Below, one piece after another: positions 1 through 8,223 of a stretch of DNA of 32,261 nt (within the stretch, counting starts at the first letter, position 1; each line of letters starts with the position of its first letter). The translations under genes were made by a program, and so were the position numbers. The notes under the pieces are model-generated. The model saw only the letters and a list, made by a program, of their open reading frames with translations. It was not told where the DNA came from and searched no databases. This DNA comes from Comamonadaceae bacterium. GTDB taxonomy: Bacteria; Pseudomonadota; Gammaproteobacteria; Burkholderiales; Burkholderiaceae_C. Location of the stretch: contig QYPX01000069.1 in the NCBI GenBank assembly GCA_007280205.1, forward strand, positions 1 to 32,261, read 5' to 3'.

Positions 1-163
1 CAACCCTGCGCTTCGCTATCGGGTCAGCGGCATCGGACCCTTTGTTTCGTTCAAGATCCCTGGCAAGGAAGCCGGCTTCAATCTGAGTTACTCCCAGAAT
101 CTGGACGGCTACAACGCGCAGTTCGCAAACTTCTGGCAGTTACGCTTCGTCAAGGATTTTTGA
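1..163 (+). CDS. C-terminal end of an outer-membrane beta-barrel protein (partial)
   Basis: The reading frame enters from the left edge and ends at TGA 161-163, giving the last 53 residues. They alternate polar and hydrophobic residues, as in membrane beta strands, and finish on Phe, the usual C-terminal signature recognised by the Bam assembly machinery. The GIGPFVSF and QLRFVKDF stretches resemble the last strands of Phenol_MetA_deg-type transporter proteins from aromatic or hydrocarbon catabolic clusters, but 53 residues cannot fix the family. The next gene starts 9 bp downstream, so this is probably an upstream member of the same operon and a candidate uptake channel. A nearly identical inverted copy lies at the right edge (32099-32261). 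Outer-membrane barrel: fairly sure; exact family: unsure. Confidence 0.6.
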   Translation, partial: NPALRYRVSGIGPFVSFKIPGKEAGFNLSYSQNLDGYNAQFANFWQLRFVKDF

Positions 164-169
164 GCTGAA
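1..169. repeat. Left arm of the 169-bp inverted terminal repeat
   Basis: Bases 1-169 are the reverse complement of 32093-32261 with a single difference: base 142 is A here and the equivalent base at 32120 gives G, a silent Leu codon change. Bases 1-141 are identical. Similarity stops abruptly at base 170. The repeat covers the 3' end of the outer-membrane gene plus six bases after its stop. It begins exactly at the window edge, so the true repeat probably extends outward. Confidence 0.95.
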
Positions 170-172
170 CAA

Positions 173-1186
173 ATGAATACCACACCCAGCCTTGCACCAA
201 CCCAGATTCGCCTGCGTGCCTACCCGGCCGGCGCCGTCACCGAAGACACCTGGCTGATAAGCCACGATCCGCTGCCGACTCTGCAACCGGGCGAGATCCG
301 GGTCCGGATCAAGCACCTCTCGGTAGACCCTGGAATGCGCGGCTGGATCACGCCCAAGCGCAGTTACATGGCACCGGTACAACCCGACGAGGCGATGCGG
401 GCTTTTGGCGTAGGAGAAGTGCTTGAGACTGCCAGCAAGTATTTCCAGGTCGGTGACCACGTGACCGGATTTACCGGTGTGCAGACCGAGGCGGTGCTGG
501 ACGGACGACAGATGCGCAAGGTCGATCTGTCGTTTGCGCCGGCTCGCAGTTAGCTGACAAGCGTTGGCATGACGGCGTTCACTGCCTACTTTGGACTGCT
601 GGATGTAGGTAAGCCCAAAGCCGGACAAACGGTGGTCGTCTCGGCCGCTGCTGGCGCGGTTGGCGCCGTCGTTTGCCAGATCGCCAAGATTCAAGGTTGC
701 AAGGTCATCGGCATCGCCGGTGGACCTGAGAAGTGCGGCTACCTGCGCAATGAGCTGGGGGTCGACGCCGCGATTGACTATAAGAGCGAGTCGGTGGCTG
801 AGGCCTTGAAGCTGGCCGCACCGGATGGCGTGGACATCTTTTTCGACAATGTGGGCGGTGACATTCTGGACGCAGTGCTGATGCAGATCAATCGCCATGC
901 ACGCATCGTAGTGTGCGGCGGGATCTCACAGTACACCGACATCGAGCATGCGCGCGGCCCGGCCAACTACCTGCAGATCATTGCCCAGAGCGCCACCATG
1001 CAGGGCTTCACCATGCGCGACTATCTGGCGCGCATCCCCGAGGCTTTTATGTCGCTCATGACATGGCAACGCAAAGGCGAACTCAAGGTGCGTGAGCATG
1101 TGCTGCACGGCATCGACTCCTTTCCAAGGGCCTTTCAAATGCTTTTTACAGGTGAAAACCAGGGCAAACTGGTGATCGACTTATGA
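173..1186 (+). pseudogene. NADP-dependent medium-chain dehydrogenase/reductase (prostaglandin-reductase/CurA type) interrupted by one TAG
   Basis: Two pieces in the same frame (173-553 and 555-1186) together make a normal-length protein of about 337 codons. The first piece has the N-terminal GroES-like domain (SVDPGMRGW near codons 50-58, VGDHVTGF near 98-105). The second has the Rossmann domain with AAAGAVGA (about codons 158-165) and DNVGG. Only codon 127 is wrong: TAG at 551-553, where the family usually has Tyr in a (S/T)YLG-like segment. One C-to-G change from TAC explains it. No frameshift or deletion is seen and the reading stays well conserved beyond the stop, so the lesion is recent, polymorphic or a sequence error. 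Enzymes of this class reduce the C=C bond of alpha,beta-unsaturated ketones with NADPH. Its stop overlaps the next start (ATGA). Confidence 0.85.
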
Positions 1187-1827
1187 ATACTTCGACAATA
1201 CACGGCGCGTGGTGGGTCTGGCTGATGGCGGCTGGCCTGTATATCGTATTCCGACTTTGGTACGACAACTGGCGCGGCCCCTTGAGCAAGGACGAAGTGG
1301 AGCACTTCATGCGACTTGCGCAGTCATCTCCTGGCAGGGACCACACTGACACAGCGGTCATGCGAGCCTTTCTGGAAAAGGACGATGGCAAGGAATTTGT
1401 CATGTGCAATCTGATTCGTCTGCACCCCCAACCGGTCATACACCCGGCAACCGGCGACATGATCACGCCGCTAAAACTGATAAAGGAATACTTCCGACCT
1501 TTCGTGGTGACTTTGTTGCTGCGCGGCGGGCATCCGATGCTGTCATCGCGCAAGGTAGGCGGGTATGTCGATTCCTGGAACACGCCGCCCGACCCTGGCT
1601 GGACAGCGGTCGGAATGATGCGCTACCGCAGTCGCCGCGACGCAATGTGCTTGACATTTGACAAGCGCTTCCAGGGCGGGTATCCGTTCAAGATTGCCGC
1701 CATCGAGCAGACCTTTTCCTTTCCGACCCAAGTGATTTCGGAGATGGTGCTAAGACCGCGCGGCATCGTGGCACTGGTGCTGGCCCTTTTGGCGGCACTG
1801 GTTCATCTGGCTTCCTTGCTGATCTGA
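1183..1827 (+). CDS. Two-TM protein with a DUF1330-like alpha/beta core, function unknown
   Basis: This 214-residue protein starts inside the previous stop codon (ATGA), which implies translational coupling. A hydrophobic Trp-rich segment lies at residues 8-26 and a strong one at 194-214, so both ends are membrane-anchored and the core (about 40-190) faces one side. The core contains EFVMCNLIRL and a GWTAVGMMRYRSRRDAM segment. These mirror MVNLLKFKK and WDTVGLMEYPSRAVF in the soluble DUF1330-like protein at 28839-29252, which suggests the same dimeric alpha/beta-barrel fold. No catalytic residue can be assigned. Its place between a reductase and a dehalogenase-fold hydrolase suggests a role in the same pathway, but that is inference. 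Confidence 0.75.
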   Translation: MNTSTIHGAWWVWLMAAGLYIVFRLWYDNWRGPLSKDEVEHFMRLAQSSPGRDHTDTAVMRAFLEKDDGKEFVMCNLIRLHPQPVIHPATGDMITPLKLIKEYFRPFVVTLLLRGGHPMLSSRKVGGYVDSWNTPPDPGWTAVGMMRYRSRRDAMCLTFDKRFQGGYPFKIAAIEQTFSFPTQVISEMVLRPRGIVALVLALLAALVHLASLLI

Positions 1828-1832
1828 GTCGC

Positions 1833-2750
1833 ATGAAGATTCTGCGCACGCCGGACTCGCAGTTCGAGGGCCTGGACGGTTGGCCCTTTGAGCCGCACTA
1901 CACCACCATCACCGCCGACGACGGCACGCCCATCCGTATCGCCCATGCCGAGCAGGGGCCGAGTGGGGGCGAGCCGATCCTGCTGATGCACGGCAACCCG
2001 AGTTGGTCCTACCTGCACCGCCACATGATGGGCCCGCTGGCGGCTACCGGGCGGCGCGTCATTGCGGTCGACCTGGTTGGCCATGGCCGCTCCGACAAGC
2101 CCGCGTCAAAAGACGACTACACGCTGGCACGTCACATCGACTGGATGTCCAAGTGGCTGGTCGCCATGGACCTGCAGCAGACCACACTGTATTGCCAGGA
2201 CTGGGGCGGCACCCTCGGGCTGCACCTGGCGGCCGCCTTCCCTGAGCGCTTCGACCGCGTCGTTATCTCCAACAGTGGCCTACCGCTGGGCGACCGGTCC
2301 AACTGGTTCCTGAAGCTGTGGACCGGTCTGATGGGCATGGCGTGGCGTTTTCCGTGGTTCATGTTCAAGCCTGGCTTTGCCCGGCCCATCAGCGATGCCG
2401 TCTACCGTGCCTACAGGGCGCCCTACCCCACGGCCGCCTATGAAAAGGGACCGGCCAAATTCCCGGTTCTGATCGCCGTGTCGCCGACCAATCCTGGCGT
2501 GCCGCTGAACCGGGCCGCCTGGGCCCGACTGAAGACTTTCAACAAACCTTTCCTCACACTCTTCGGCGCCAAGGACGTTGTTGCGAGGGGTGCCGACGGG
2601 CGCTTGCAGAAGCACATTCCAGGTGCTGCGGGCCAAGCCCATGACGTGATGCCAACGGCCAAGCACTTCATCCAGGAAGACGAGCCGAAGTGGCTGGTGG
2701 AGCGCATCACCCGATTCCTGGAGGTCAAGTCATGCAAAACCAGCCGCTGA
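1833..2750 (+). CDS. Haloalkane dehalogenase, subfamily I (DhlA/DhmA-like), alpha/beta hydrolase
   Basis: At 305 residues it matches the length of DhlA-type enzymes. Visible motifs are HGNPSW at 53-58 (oxyanion/halide region), nucleophile Asp123 in CQDWGG with halide-binding Trp124, catalytic acid Asp248 in FGAKD, and His278 in KHFIQED. An acid after strand beta-7 and Gln just before the nucleophile are features of subfamily I. The reaction would be hydrolytic removal of halide from an alkyl halide through an Asp ester. Related folds also cleave other esters, and the halogenated substrate is not shown by sequence. It starts 5 bp after the previous stop and its 3' end overlaps the next gene by 19 bp, so it lies inside a tight plus-strand operon. 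A second, different-subfamily enzyme is at 18761-19642. Confidence 0.85.
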   Translation: MKILRTPDSQFEGLDGWPFEPHYTTITADDGTPIRIAHAEQGPSGGEPILLMHGNPSWSYLHRHMMGPLAATGRRVIAVDLVGHGRSDKPASKDDYTLARHIDWMSKWLVAMDLQQTTLYCQDWGGTLGLHLAAAFPERFDRVVISNSGLPLGDRSNWFLKLWTGLMGMAWRFPWFMFKPGFARPISDAVYRAYRAPYPTAAYEKGPAKFPVLIAVSPTNPGVPLNRAAWARLKTFNKPFLTLFGAKDVVARGADGRLQKHIPGAAGQAHDVMPTAKHFIQEDEPKWLVERITRFLEVKSCKTSR

Positions 2751-3886
2751 CCCTGTTCGGCGCCCCGGTCGGTCTATGGACCGGCAAGATCCGCAGCTAC
2801 CTGCGCAAGCAGGGCATTCCTTTTGTTGAACGCTTGCCTTCGGACCCGGTGTTCCAGGGCGAAGTCATGCCCGCCGTCAAGCGCTTCATCAACCCGGTGA
2901 TCCGCTTCGCTGACGGCATGCTGGTGCAGGATACGGCCGACATCATCGACTATCTGGAGCGCAAGGGCTACGCCCGCTTCAGCGTCTATCCGCAGCAGCC
3001 ACTTCAGCGCATCGTGGCGCTGACGCTGGACCTGTTCGGCGGCGAAGGGCAGGTGCGCGCAGCCATGCATTACCGCTGGAGCTATCGCGACTACAACGAC
3101 ACCTTTTTGCGCCACGAATTCGGCCTGGCCTTCCGGGCGGTGGGCCTGCCGCAGGCCGCCATCGACCAGCAACTCGATGGCTTCATGGGCTACCTCAACG
3201 CCTACTTGCCCAAGCTGGGGATCACCCCGACCAGCGCACCCGCAGTGGAGGCTGCTTATGGTGACTTGCTGGCAGCGCTGGACGCGCACTTTCGCGTGCA
3301 GCCTTACCTGCTGGGCGGGCGGCCCACGGTGGCCGACTTCGGTTTCATCGCCAACCTGTTTGCCCACCTTGGGCGCGACCCCTACCCGGCGGACATGATG
3401 AAGCGCAAGGCGCCCAGCGTCTTTCGCTGGACCGAGCGCATGATGGCCAATGACCCGGACACGCCCGAGTTCCCGAACTGCGCCTTCGCGCTGCCCGAGG
3501 CGGACGAGGTGCCCGCCACGATAGGCCCGGTGCTGCGCCTGATGGCACAGGACTACCTGCCCGAGTTGAAGATGGCCGTGGCCTACACCGATGCCTGGCT
3601 GGCTCAGCAGGGCGATATTGCGTCTGGCACGCCAGTGGGCGGCAAGCCCAAGGTACGCAACATTGGCCAGGGTCGCTTCCACCTGCGTGGCGTGGAGCTC
3701 GAAACCCTGGTCTGGCCCTACAGCCTTTACATGCTGCAACGCGTCACCGACGCTTATGAAAAGCTCGATCCGCAGCAGCAACCCGTCATCCATGATTACT
3801 TCGCCTCAACGGGATTGGAGGATTTGTTGACCTTGCGGGCGACGCGCCGGGTGGAGCGGCGCGACCATATCGAGATTTGGGCTTAG
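2732..3886 (+). CDS. GST-like protein with an extra C-terminal domain (384 aa)
   Basis: The start at 2732 is chosen because GGAGG lies 8 bases upstream and the residues then align with the paralogue at 5967. Residues about 5-80 form a thioredoxin-like GST N-domain (TGKIRSYLRKQGIPF, then VQDTADIIDYLE). Residues about 90-240 form the all-helical GST C-domain, including the N-capping box TVAD at 199-202. About 125 further residues (260-384) follow that ordinary 200-230 aa GSTs lack. They contain QDYLPELK and end in RRVERRDHIEIWA. The extension is shared with the 5967-7139 protein (DYLPEV; RRVERKNHLEVWG), so it is a real conserved domain. The substrate is unknown; glutathione-dependent reduction, isomerisation or dehalogenation are options. 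No obvious catalytic Cys is visible in the N-domain. Confidence 0.85.
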   Translation: MQNQPLTLFGAPVGLWTGKIRSYLRKQGIPFVERLPSDPVFQGEVMPAVKRFINPVIRFADGMLVQDTADIIDYLERKGYARFSVYPQQPLQRIVALTLDLFGGEGQVRAAMHYRWSYRDYNDTFLRHEFGLAFRAVGLPQAAIDQQLDGFMGYLNAYLPKLGITPTSAPAVEAAYGDLLAALDAHFRVQPYLLGGRPTVADFGFIANLFAHLGRDPYPADMMKRKAPSVFRWTERMMANDPDTPEFPNCAFALPEADEVPATIGPVLRLMAQDYLPELKMAVAYTDAWLAQQGDIASGTPVGGKPKVRNIGQGRFHLRGVELETLVWPYSLYMLQRVTDAYEKLDPQQQPVIHDYFASTGLEDLLTLRATRRVERRDHIEIWA

Positions 3887-3919
3887 CCCAGAACAACAGA
3901 GAACAACGGGGACGTCCGC

Positions 3920-5374
3920 ACGATCAAACGCATCTTCATCGGCCTGCTGACGCTTGCCCTGCTGGCGGTTTTGTCGATTTACGCGGTGGGCGGAAAACTC
4001 GAAGCCTTGCTGCTGTTTGTCAAATACGGGATGCACAAGGAACATGCACCAACACAGGATATTTCCTGGATACAGGGGCCCGGCAAGCCTGTCGCAACCG
4101 ATCGTAAGAAAAGACCGAATGTCATCCTGATCGTCGCTGACGACCTGGGTTACAACGACATCACCCTCAACGGTGGCGGCGTTGCCCATGGCGCTGTGCC
4201 AACACCGAACATCAACCGCCTGGCCCAGGAGGGCGTCAATTTTCAGACCAGCTACTCCGGCAATCCAACCTGCGCCCCATCGCGCGCCGCCATGATGACC
4301 GGGCGTTACCCGACCCGCTTCGGCTTTGAGTTCACACCAACTCCAAAGCTGTTCATGAAAATGCTTGGCGAGTACAAGCCGGCGGGTGACATTCGTTTTC
4401 CCATTTACCACCCGGACCGCGAGTCGGACGTCATTGCCTATGAAGACATGGGTCTGCCGGCGAGCGAAATGTCGTTGGCCAAAGTGATGAAGGGTGAGGG
4501 CTATCACACCCTGCACATCGGAAAATGGCATTTGGGTGACAGTCCGCAGTTCCGGTCCTATTCGCATGGATTCGATGAAGCACTGTCGTTCATGCATCGC
4601 GCTTCCATGTACTTGCCGGAAAACGACCCCAATGTAGTGAACGCCAAGCAGGACTACGACATGATCGACCGCTTTCAGTGGGCCGCGCACAGCTGGGGCA
4701 TTCGCTTCAACGACGGCAAAGTCTTCAAGCCCAAGAATTACGTCACCGACTATCTGGCCGACGAGGCCGTCAAGGCGATTGCAGCCAACAAGAACCAGCC
4801 CTTCTTCATGTACCTGGCCTACACCGCGCCGCACACGCCGCCATGATCCGGTCCCTTGCTCGCAATGTCGGGCGGGTACTGCAAACATTGAAGGAGCAGG
4901 CGCTGGCCGACGCGCCGGCCCAAGGGAGCGACACTGAGTGATCCCGTCAGTCACATGGATATTTTCGCGACCACAGCCAATGCCGTTGGCGCCAGGGCGC
5001 CAACCGACCGGATTGTCGACGGGGTTGATTTGCTGCCCTTCACCGAAAAGAAAGCCAGCTGCCGGCCGCATGAAACTCTTTTCTGGCGCACCGATTCCTA
5101 CCGGGTCGTGCGTCACTTCGACTGGAAACTGCAGGTTACCGAAATTCCGAAAAAGGATTGGCTCTATGACCTAGGAGCGGACCCGACAGAGCAGAAGAAT
5201 CTGGCACCGACGGATCCGCAGCGCGTCAAGACATTGACGTCAAAAATTGTGGATTTCAACAAAGCGCAGGTCAAACCGCTTTGGCCTTCGCTGGCTGAAG
5301 GACCCATTCCCATCGACAAGATGATGAAGGACCGTCAAAGCCCGGATGACGAATTCATCTATTACGCGAACTGA
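3920..5374 (+). pseudogene. Decayed membrane-anchored sulfatase (FGly type)
   Basis: This is a broken paralogue of the intact sulfatase at 29309-30970. Similarity begins at an ACG (3920-3922) where the intact copy has its ATG, and there is no in-frame ATG between the upstream TAG and this point. A TM anchor, the ADDLG metal motif and the CAPSR formylglycine motif are still readable. At 4844 the frame ends: relative to the intact copy about 70 nt are missing, joined at a shared ACGCCGC. A second loss after about 4900 removes roughly 50 codons including the DNGG segment, and the frame returns at about 4945-4955. The C-terminal part (4955-5374) then aligns to the end (SPDDEFIYYAN versus SPDDAYVYWAN). 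With the start codon, frame and metal-site segment gone it should be inactive. It follows the GST-like gene by about 33 bp. Confidence 0.9.
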
Positions 5375-5416
5375 GTTGCCCCTGCACGAGGGCCAATGGA
5401 CGCGGCAGGACAACAA

Positions 5417-5878
5417 TCAGTCAGCACAGGCCGCCGGACCCTGGCCGGCCCGCAGGGAAAGGCCAAAAAACGCCGTCGCCAACAAGAGAACAAGGTAGGT
5501 TCCATAGGAGCCGGGAGGGGCCGCCGCAATTTGCAGCGGCTTCAAATGTCCGGCGCTTATGCGCAACAGTTGTTCCAGCACGACCGCCAGGAGCATGGCT
5601 GGGACCAAAAAGCGGTAGCGCAGAACCACCAGCCACTGAAGAAACGCCAGCACCAATTGGCTGGCGCCCCACTGCGCGAACAAGGCGACGATGTTGATTC
5701 CGCCAGCAAGGGCAATATCGATTCCGGCAATGCTGTGCGAGCCACCGTCGGCGGCGAATATGTGAACCAGACTGCGACCGGTACTGACTGCCGTCAGCAC
5801 GATGAGGAAATAGAAGGACCAGCGTGATCCGGTATAGACCCGCTCAACTCTCGGAAACAGTGTGCTCACGTCCATCAT
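5417..5878 (-). CDS. Small four-TM inner-membrane protein, unknown function
   Basis: The 153-residue minus-strand frame has four predicted hydrophobic helices at about 20-40, 57-83, 88-106 and 126-143. Short Arg-containing loops (RYRF, RISAGH) lie between some of them. AGAAGG sits just upstream of paired ATG codons (5878 and 5875); either could be used. I do not recognise the family. It is convergent with the sulfatase remnant and divergent from the GST-like operon at 5967, with a 23-bp dyad (5906-5928) only 28 bases from its start, so it may share control with that operon. The opposite-strand frame over the same bases encodes a polar, low-complexity peptide and is not favoured. Confidence 0.7.
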   Translation of the reverse strand: MMDVSTLFPRVERVYTGSRWSFYFLIVLTAVSTGRSLVHIFAADGGSHSIAGIDIALAGGINIVALFAQWGASQLVLAFLQWLVVLRYRFLVPAMLLAVVLEQLLRISAGHLKPLQIAAAPPGSYGTYLVLLLATAFFGLSLRAGQGPAACAD

Positions 5879-5905
5879 CGCCTTCTTGCTTCAATTCAGT
5901 CACCT

Positions 5906-5928
5906 TATTGACATGTAGCATGCCATAA
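5906..5928. promoter_or_regulatory. 23-bp dyad operator candidate (TATTGACA-N7-TGCCATAA)
   Basis: This inverted repeat lies between the divergent genes at 5878 (minus) and 5967 (plus). TTGACA at 5908-5913, a possible -35 element, is part of the left half. The same dyad in reverse orientation is at 27763-27785, with 18 of 23 bases identical including both nine-base outer blocks. A third version with the same spacing is at 25361-25383. A TetR-type repressor site is the simplest reading. Confidence 0.55.
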
Positions 5929-5966
5929 TATAGAGTGACTTGCAAGCAACGATCTTCCATCGAATC

Positions 5967-7139
5967 ATGAACCATATTCTTTACGGTATGCCCGGTTCTC
6001 TCTACACCGGCAAGGTTCGCTCCTACTTGCGCAAGCAGCGAATCCCTTTCGAAGAACGGGTCGCCGGCGATCCGCGCTTCGTAAACGAGATCGTCCAGGT
6101 GGTCGGCCGCTGGATCGCTCCGGTGCTTCAAACACCACAGGGGCAGACCTTGCAGGACGGTGCGATGATTATTGACTACCTGGAGACGCTGCCTCAGGCT
6201 GGACCACGTGCGGCGCCGCATGATCCGGTTTTGCGGGTCGTGGCGCACATTTTCGAAATGTTTGGCGGTGAAGGCATGTTGCGTCCAGCCATGCATTTCC
6301 GCTGGAACTTTGATGAGGCCAATATGGCCTTCATCCAGAAAGACTTCCTGAGTGCACTGGCACCCGGCAAACAGGGAGCTGAGGCGGACATGGCTTTTGC
6401 TTTCGCCAGCGGACGCATGCGCAAGGCCACGCTGAACTTTGGCGTCACCCCGCAGACAGCGCCCACCATCGAACGTACCTACCAGGACTTTCTGGAACTC
6501 TTTGACAAACACCTTCAGACCACGCCTTATCTGCTGGGCTCATCGCCCGGTTATGGCGATTACGGCCTGATCGCACCGCTCTTTGCCCATCTGGCGCGTG
6601 ATCCCTATCCTGCGCAGATGATGAAGCGCGTCGCCCCAAGGGTCTCGCGCTGGGTGGAGCGCATGAATGCACCCGACGCGGATGCAGGCGAGTACATGGA
6701 CCATGCGCCCGAATGGATTGACCTTGCCCAGCCCTGCGAGTCGCTCGACGCCCTGCTTCGCTTTGTAGCAGAAGACTATCTTCCTGAAGTGGAAGCGATG
6801 GTGCGGTTCACCAACGATTGGCTGGCTGAGCGGCCCGACCTGGCCGCGGGTACCAACGGCATGCCCAGACCCGGTGACCGGCACATCGGAATGATGAAAT
6901 TCGAATGGCGCGGCATCGCGATGGAGGTGATGGTGATGCCCTACCGCATCCTGATGCTGCAACGGATTCAGGACAGTGCGGCATTGTTGAATGCGCAGCA
7001 GGGCGCCGCTCTGAGGGCGCTTCTGACCCGAACCGGCTTGCAGCAACTGCTTGAACTACGCTGCCATCGCAGGGTCGAGCGCAAGAACCATCTGGAAGTT
7101 TGGGGGCCACCACACAACAATGAGAGGATATCCACATGA
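5967..7139 (+). CDS. GST-like protein with an extra C-terminal domain (390 aa), paralogue of 2732-3886
   Basis: The start at ATG 5967 is chosen because the first residues then align with the 2732 paralogue. A TTG nine codons upstream (5940) is the alternative. Domain order is the same: thioredoxin-like region with YTGKVRSYLRKQRIPFEE, helical GST region with YLLGSSPGYGDYGLIAPLFA, then the shared extension beginning near residue 265 (FVAEDYLPEVEAM) and ending in RRVERKNHLEVWG. It is clearly divergent from its paralogue, so this is an old duplication or independent acquisition rather than a recent copy. Its stop overlaps the next start (ATGA). First gene of a GST/DUF2855/TetR operon behind the 5906-5928 dyad. 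Substrate unknown. Confidence 0.85.
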   Translation: MNHILYGMPGSLYTGKVRSYLRKQRIPFEERVAGDPRFVNEIVQVVGRWIAPVLQTPQGQTLQDGAMIIDYLETLPQAGPRAAPHDPVLRVVAHIFEMFGGEGMLRPAMHFRWNFDEANMAFIQKDFLSALAPGKQGAEADMAFAFASGRMRKATLNFGVTPQTAPTIERTYQDFLELFDKHLQTTPYLLGSSPGYGDYGLIAPLFAHLARDPYPAQMMKRVAPRVSRWVERMNAPDADAGEYMDHAPEWIDLAQPCESLDALLRFVAEDYLPEVEAMVRFTNDWLAERPDLAAGTNGMPRPGDRHIGMMKFEWRGIAMEVMVMPYRILMLQRIQDSAALLNAQQGAALRALLTRTGLQQLLELRCHRRVERKNHLEVWGPPHNNERIST

Positions 7140-8218
7140 GCGCCACACGCCTTCTTGTCAACCGGTCGAACATCGCGGAAACAATGATTGAAGTGCAGGA
7201 GTCTGCGCCGCTGCAGGACGGACAGATTCGACTTCGCATCGAGAAAGTCGCGTTGACTGCCAACAATATCAGCTATGCGGCAACGGGAGAGATGCTGCAG
7301 TACTGGCGCTTCTTCCCGGCTGAGGCACCGTGGGGCTGTGTGCCGGCCTGGGGGTTTGCCTTCGTGACCGAATCTTTGGCCAAGGGTGTTGAAGTTGGAG
7401 AAAAACTGTGGGGCTTTCTGCCGATGGCATCGGAACTCGTGATGGAGCCGGTCAAGGTGACGGGTTTTGGGTTCACCGACGGAGTCGCTCACCGGCGTGC
7501 CTTGCCTCACATTTACAACGAATACACGCGATGCCGTATGGACCCGATGCACACCGAGGGTCAAGAAGATGTGGAAGCTATCCTGCGACCGCTTTTTGCG
7601 ACCGGATGGCTGGTTGACGACTTTCTGGAAGACAACAATTTCTTTGATGCAAAGACAGTCATCCTTTCCAGCGCTTCGAGCAAAACGGCCTACGGCACCG
7701 CCACCCAATTGGCGCGGCGCAAGGACCTGCAGATCGTGGGTCTCACTGCCAGCAAAAACATGGAGTTTGTCAAAGGCCTGGGCTGCTACACCCAGGTTGT
7801 GTCCTATGACGCACTGGACCAACTCGATGCGGGCGCCGCCTGCGTTTACCTTGACTATGCAGGCGACGCCGAACTGCGCCGCAAATTGCACACCCTGCTC
7901 GGCAACATGACCTACAGCAGTTCCATCGGGGCGTCGCACGTCGACAAGATGGGTGGTTCAAGCGGCTTGCCGGGGCCGAAATCCACATTCATGTTTGTGC
8001 CAACGCAAGCCGCCAAGCGCGTCGCGCAATGGGGCATTGCCGGTTTGATGGAGCGCATGACGCGTGACTGGGAAGCTTTTGCCAGTCGCGCGACCGATGC
8101 CAAGCAACCCTGGCTTATGGTGCAGCATCACCCTGGGGAAAAGGCGGTGCAAGCGGCCTACGCACTGGTGCTCGCCGGCAAGGGCGACCCCAGGACGGGG
8201 CATATGCTTTCCTTGTAG
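7136..8218 (+). CDS. DUF2855 family protein (MDR-like fold)
   Basis: The 360-residue protein has the DUF2855 pattern: an N-terminal region with ALTANNISYA (about residues 41-50), LPHIYNEYTR in the middle, and a Rossmann-like second half with VILSSASSKTAYGTA followed by VGLTASKN. The fold is related to medium-chain reductases, but the glycine-rich nucleotide loop is replaced by SSASSKTA, so the cofactor and reaction are unclear. DUF2855 genes often lie in lipid and hydrocarbon catabolism loci. It overlaps the upstream GST-like gene by 4 bp and is followed 5 bp later by a TetR regulator, so the three form one transcript. Confidence 0.85.
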   Translation: MSATRLLVNRSNIAETMIEVQESAPLQDGQIRLRIEKVALTANNISYAATGEMLQYWRFFPAEAPWGCVPAWGFAFVTESLAKGVEVGEKLWGFLPMASELVMEPVKVTGFGFTDGVAHRRALPHIYNEYTRCRMDPMHTEGQEDVEAILRPLFATGWLVDDFLEDNNFFDAKTVILSSASSKTAYGTATQLARRKDLQIVGLTASKNMEFVKGLGCYTQVVSYDALDQLDAGAACVYLDYAGDAELRRKLHTLLGNMTYSSSIGASHVDKMGGSSGLPGPKSTFMFVPTQAAKRVAQWGIAGLMERMTRDWEAFASRATDAKQPWLMVQHHPGEKAVQAAYALVLAGKGDPRTGHMLSL

Positions 8219-8223
8219 GCCGC

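Noticed and set aside
3806-5116. Long minus-strand open frame of over 400 codons opposite the GST and sulfatase remnant
   Set aside because: No recognisable domain, and it lies antisense to a sequence with clear sulfatase and GST homology; a GC-rich shadow frame.
5396-5827. Plus-strand gene opposite the small membrane protein
   Set aside because: Low-complexity Gln/Arg/Gly-rich peptide; the minus frame has four coherent TM helices and a ribosome site.
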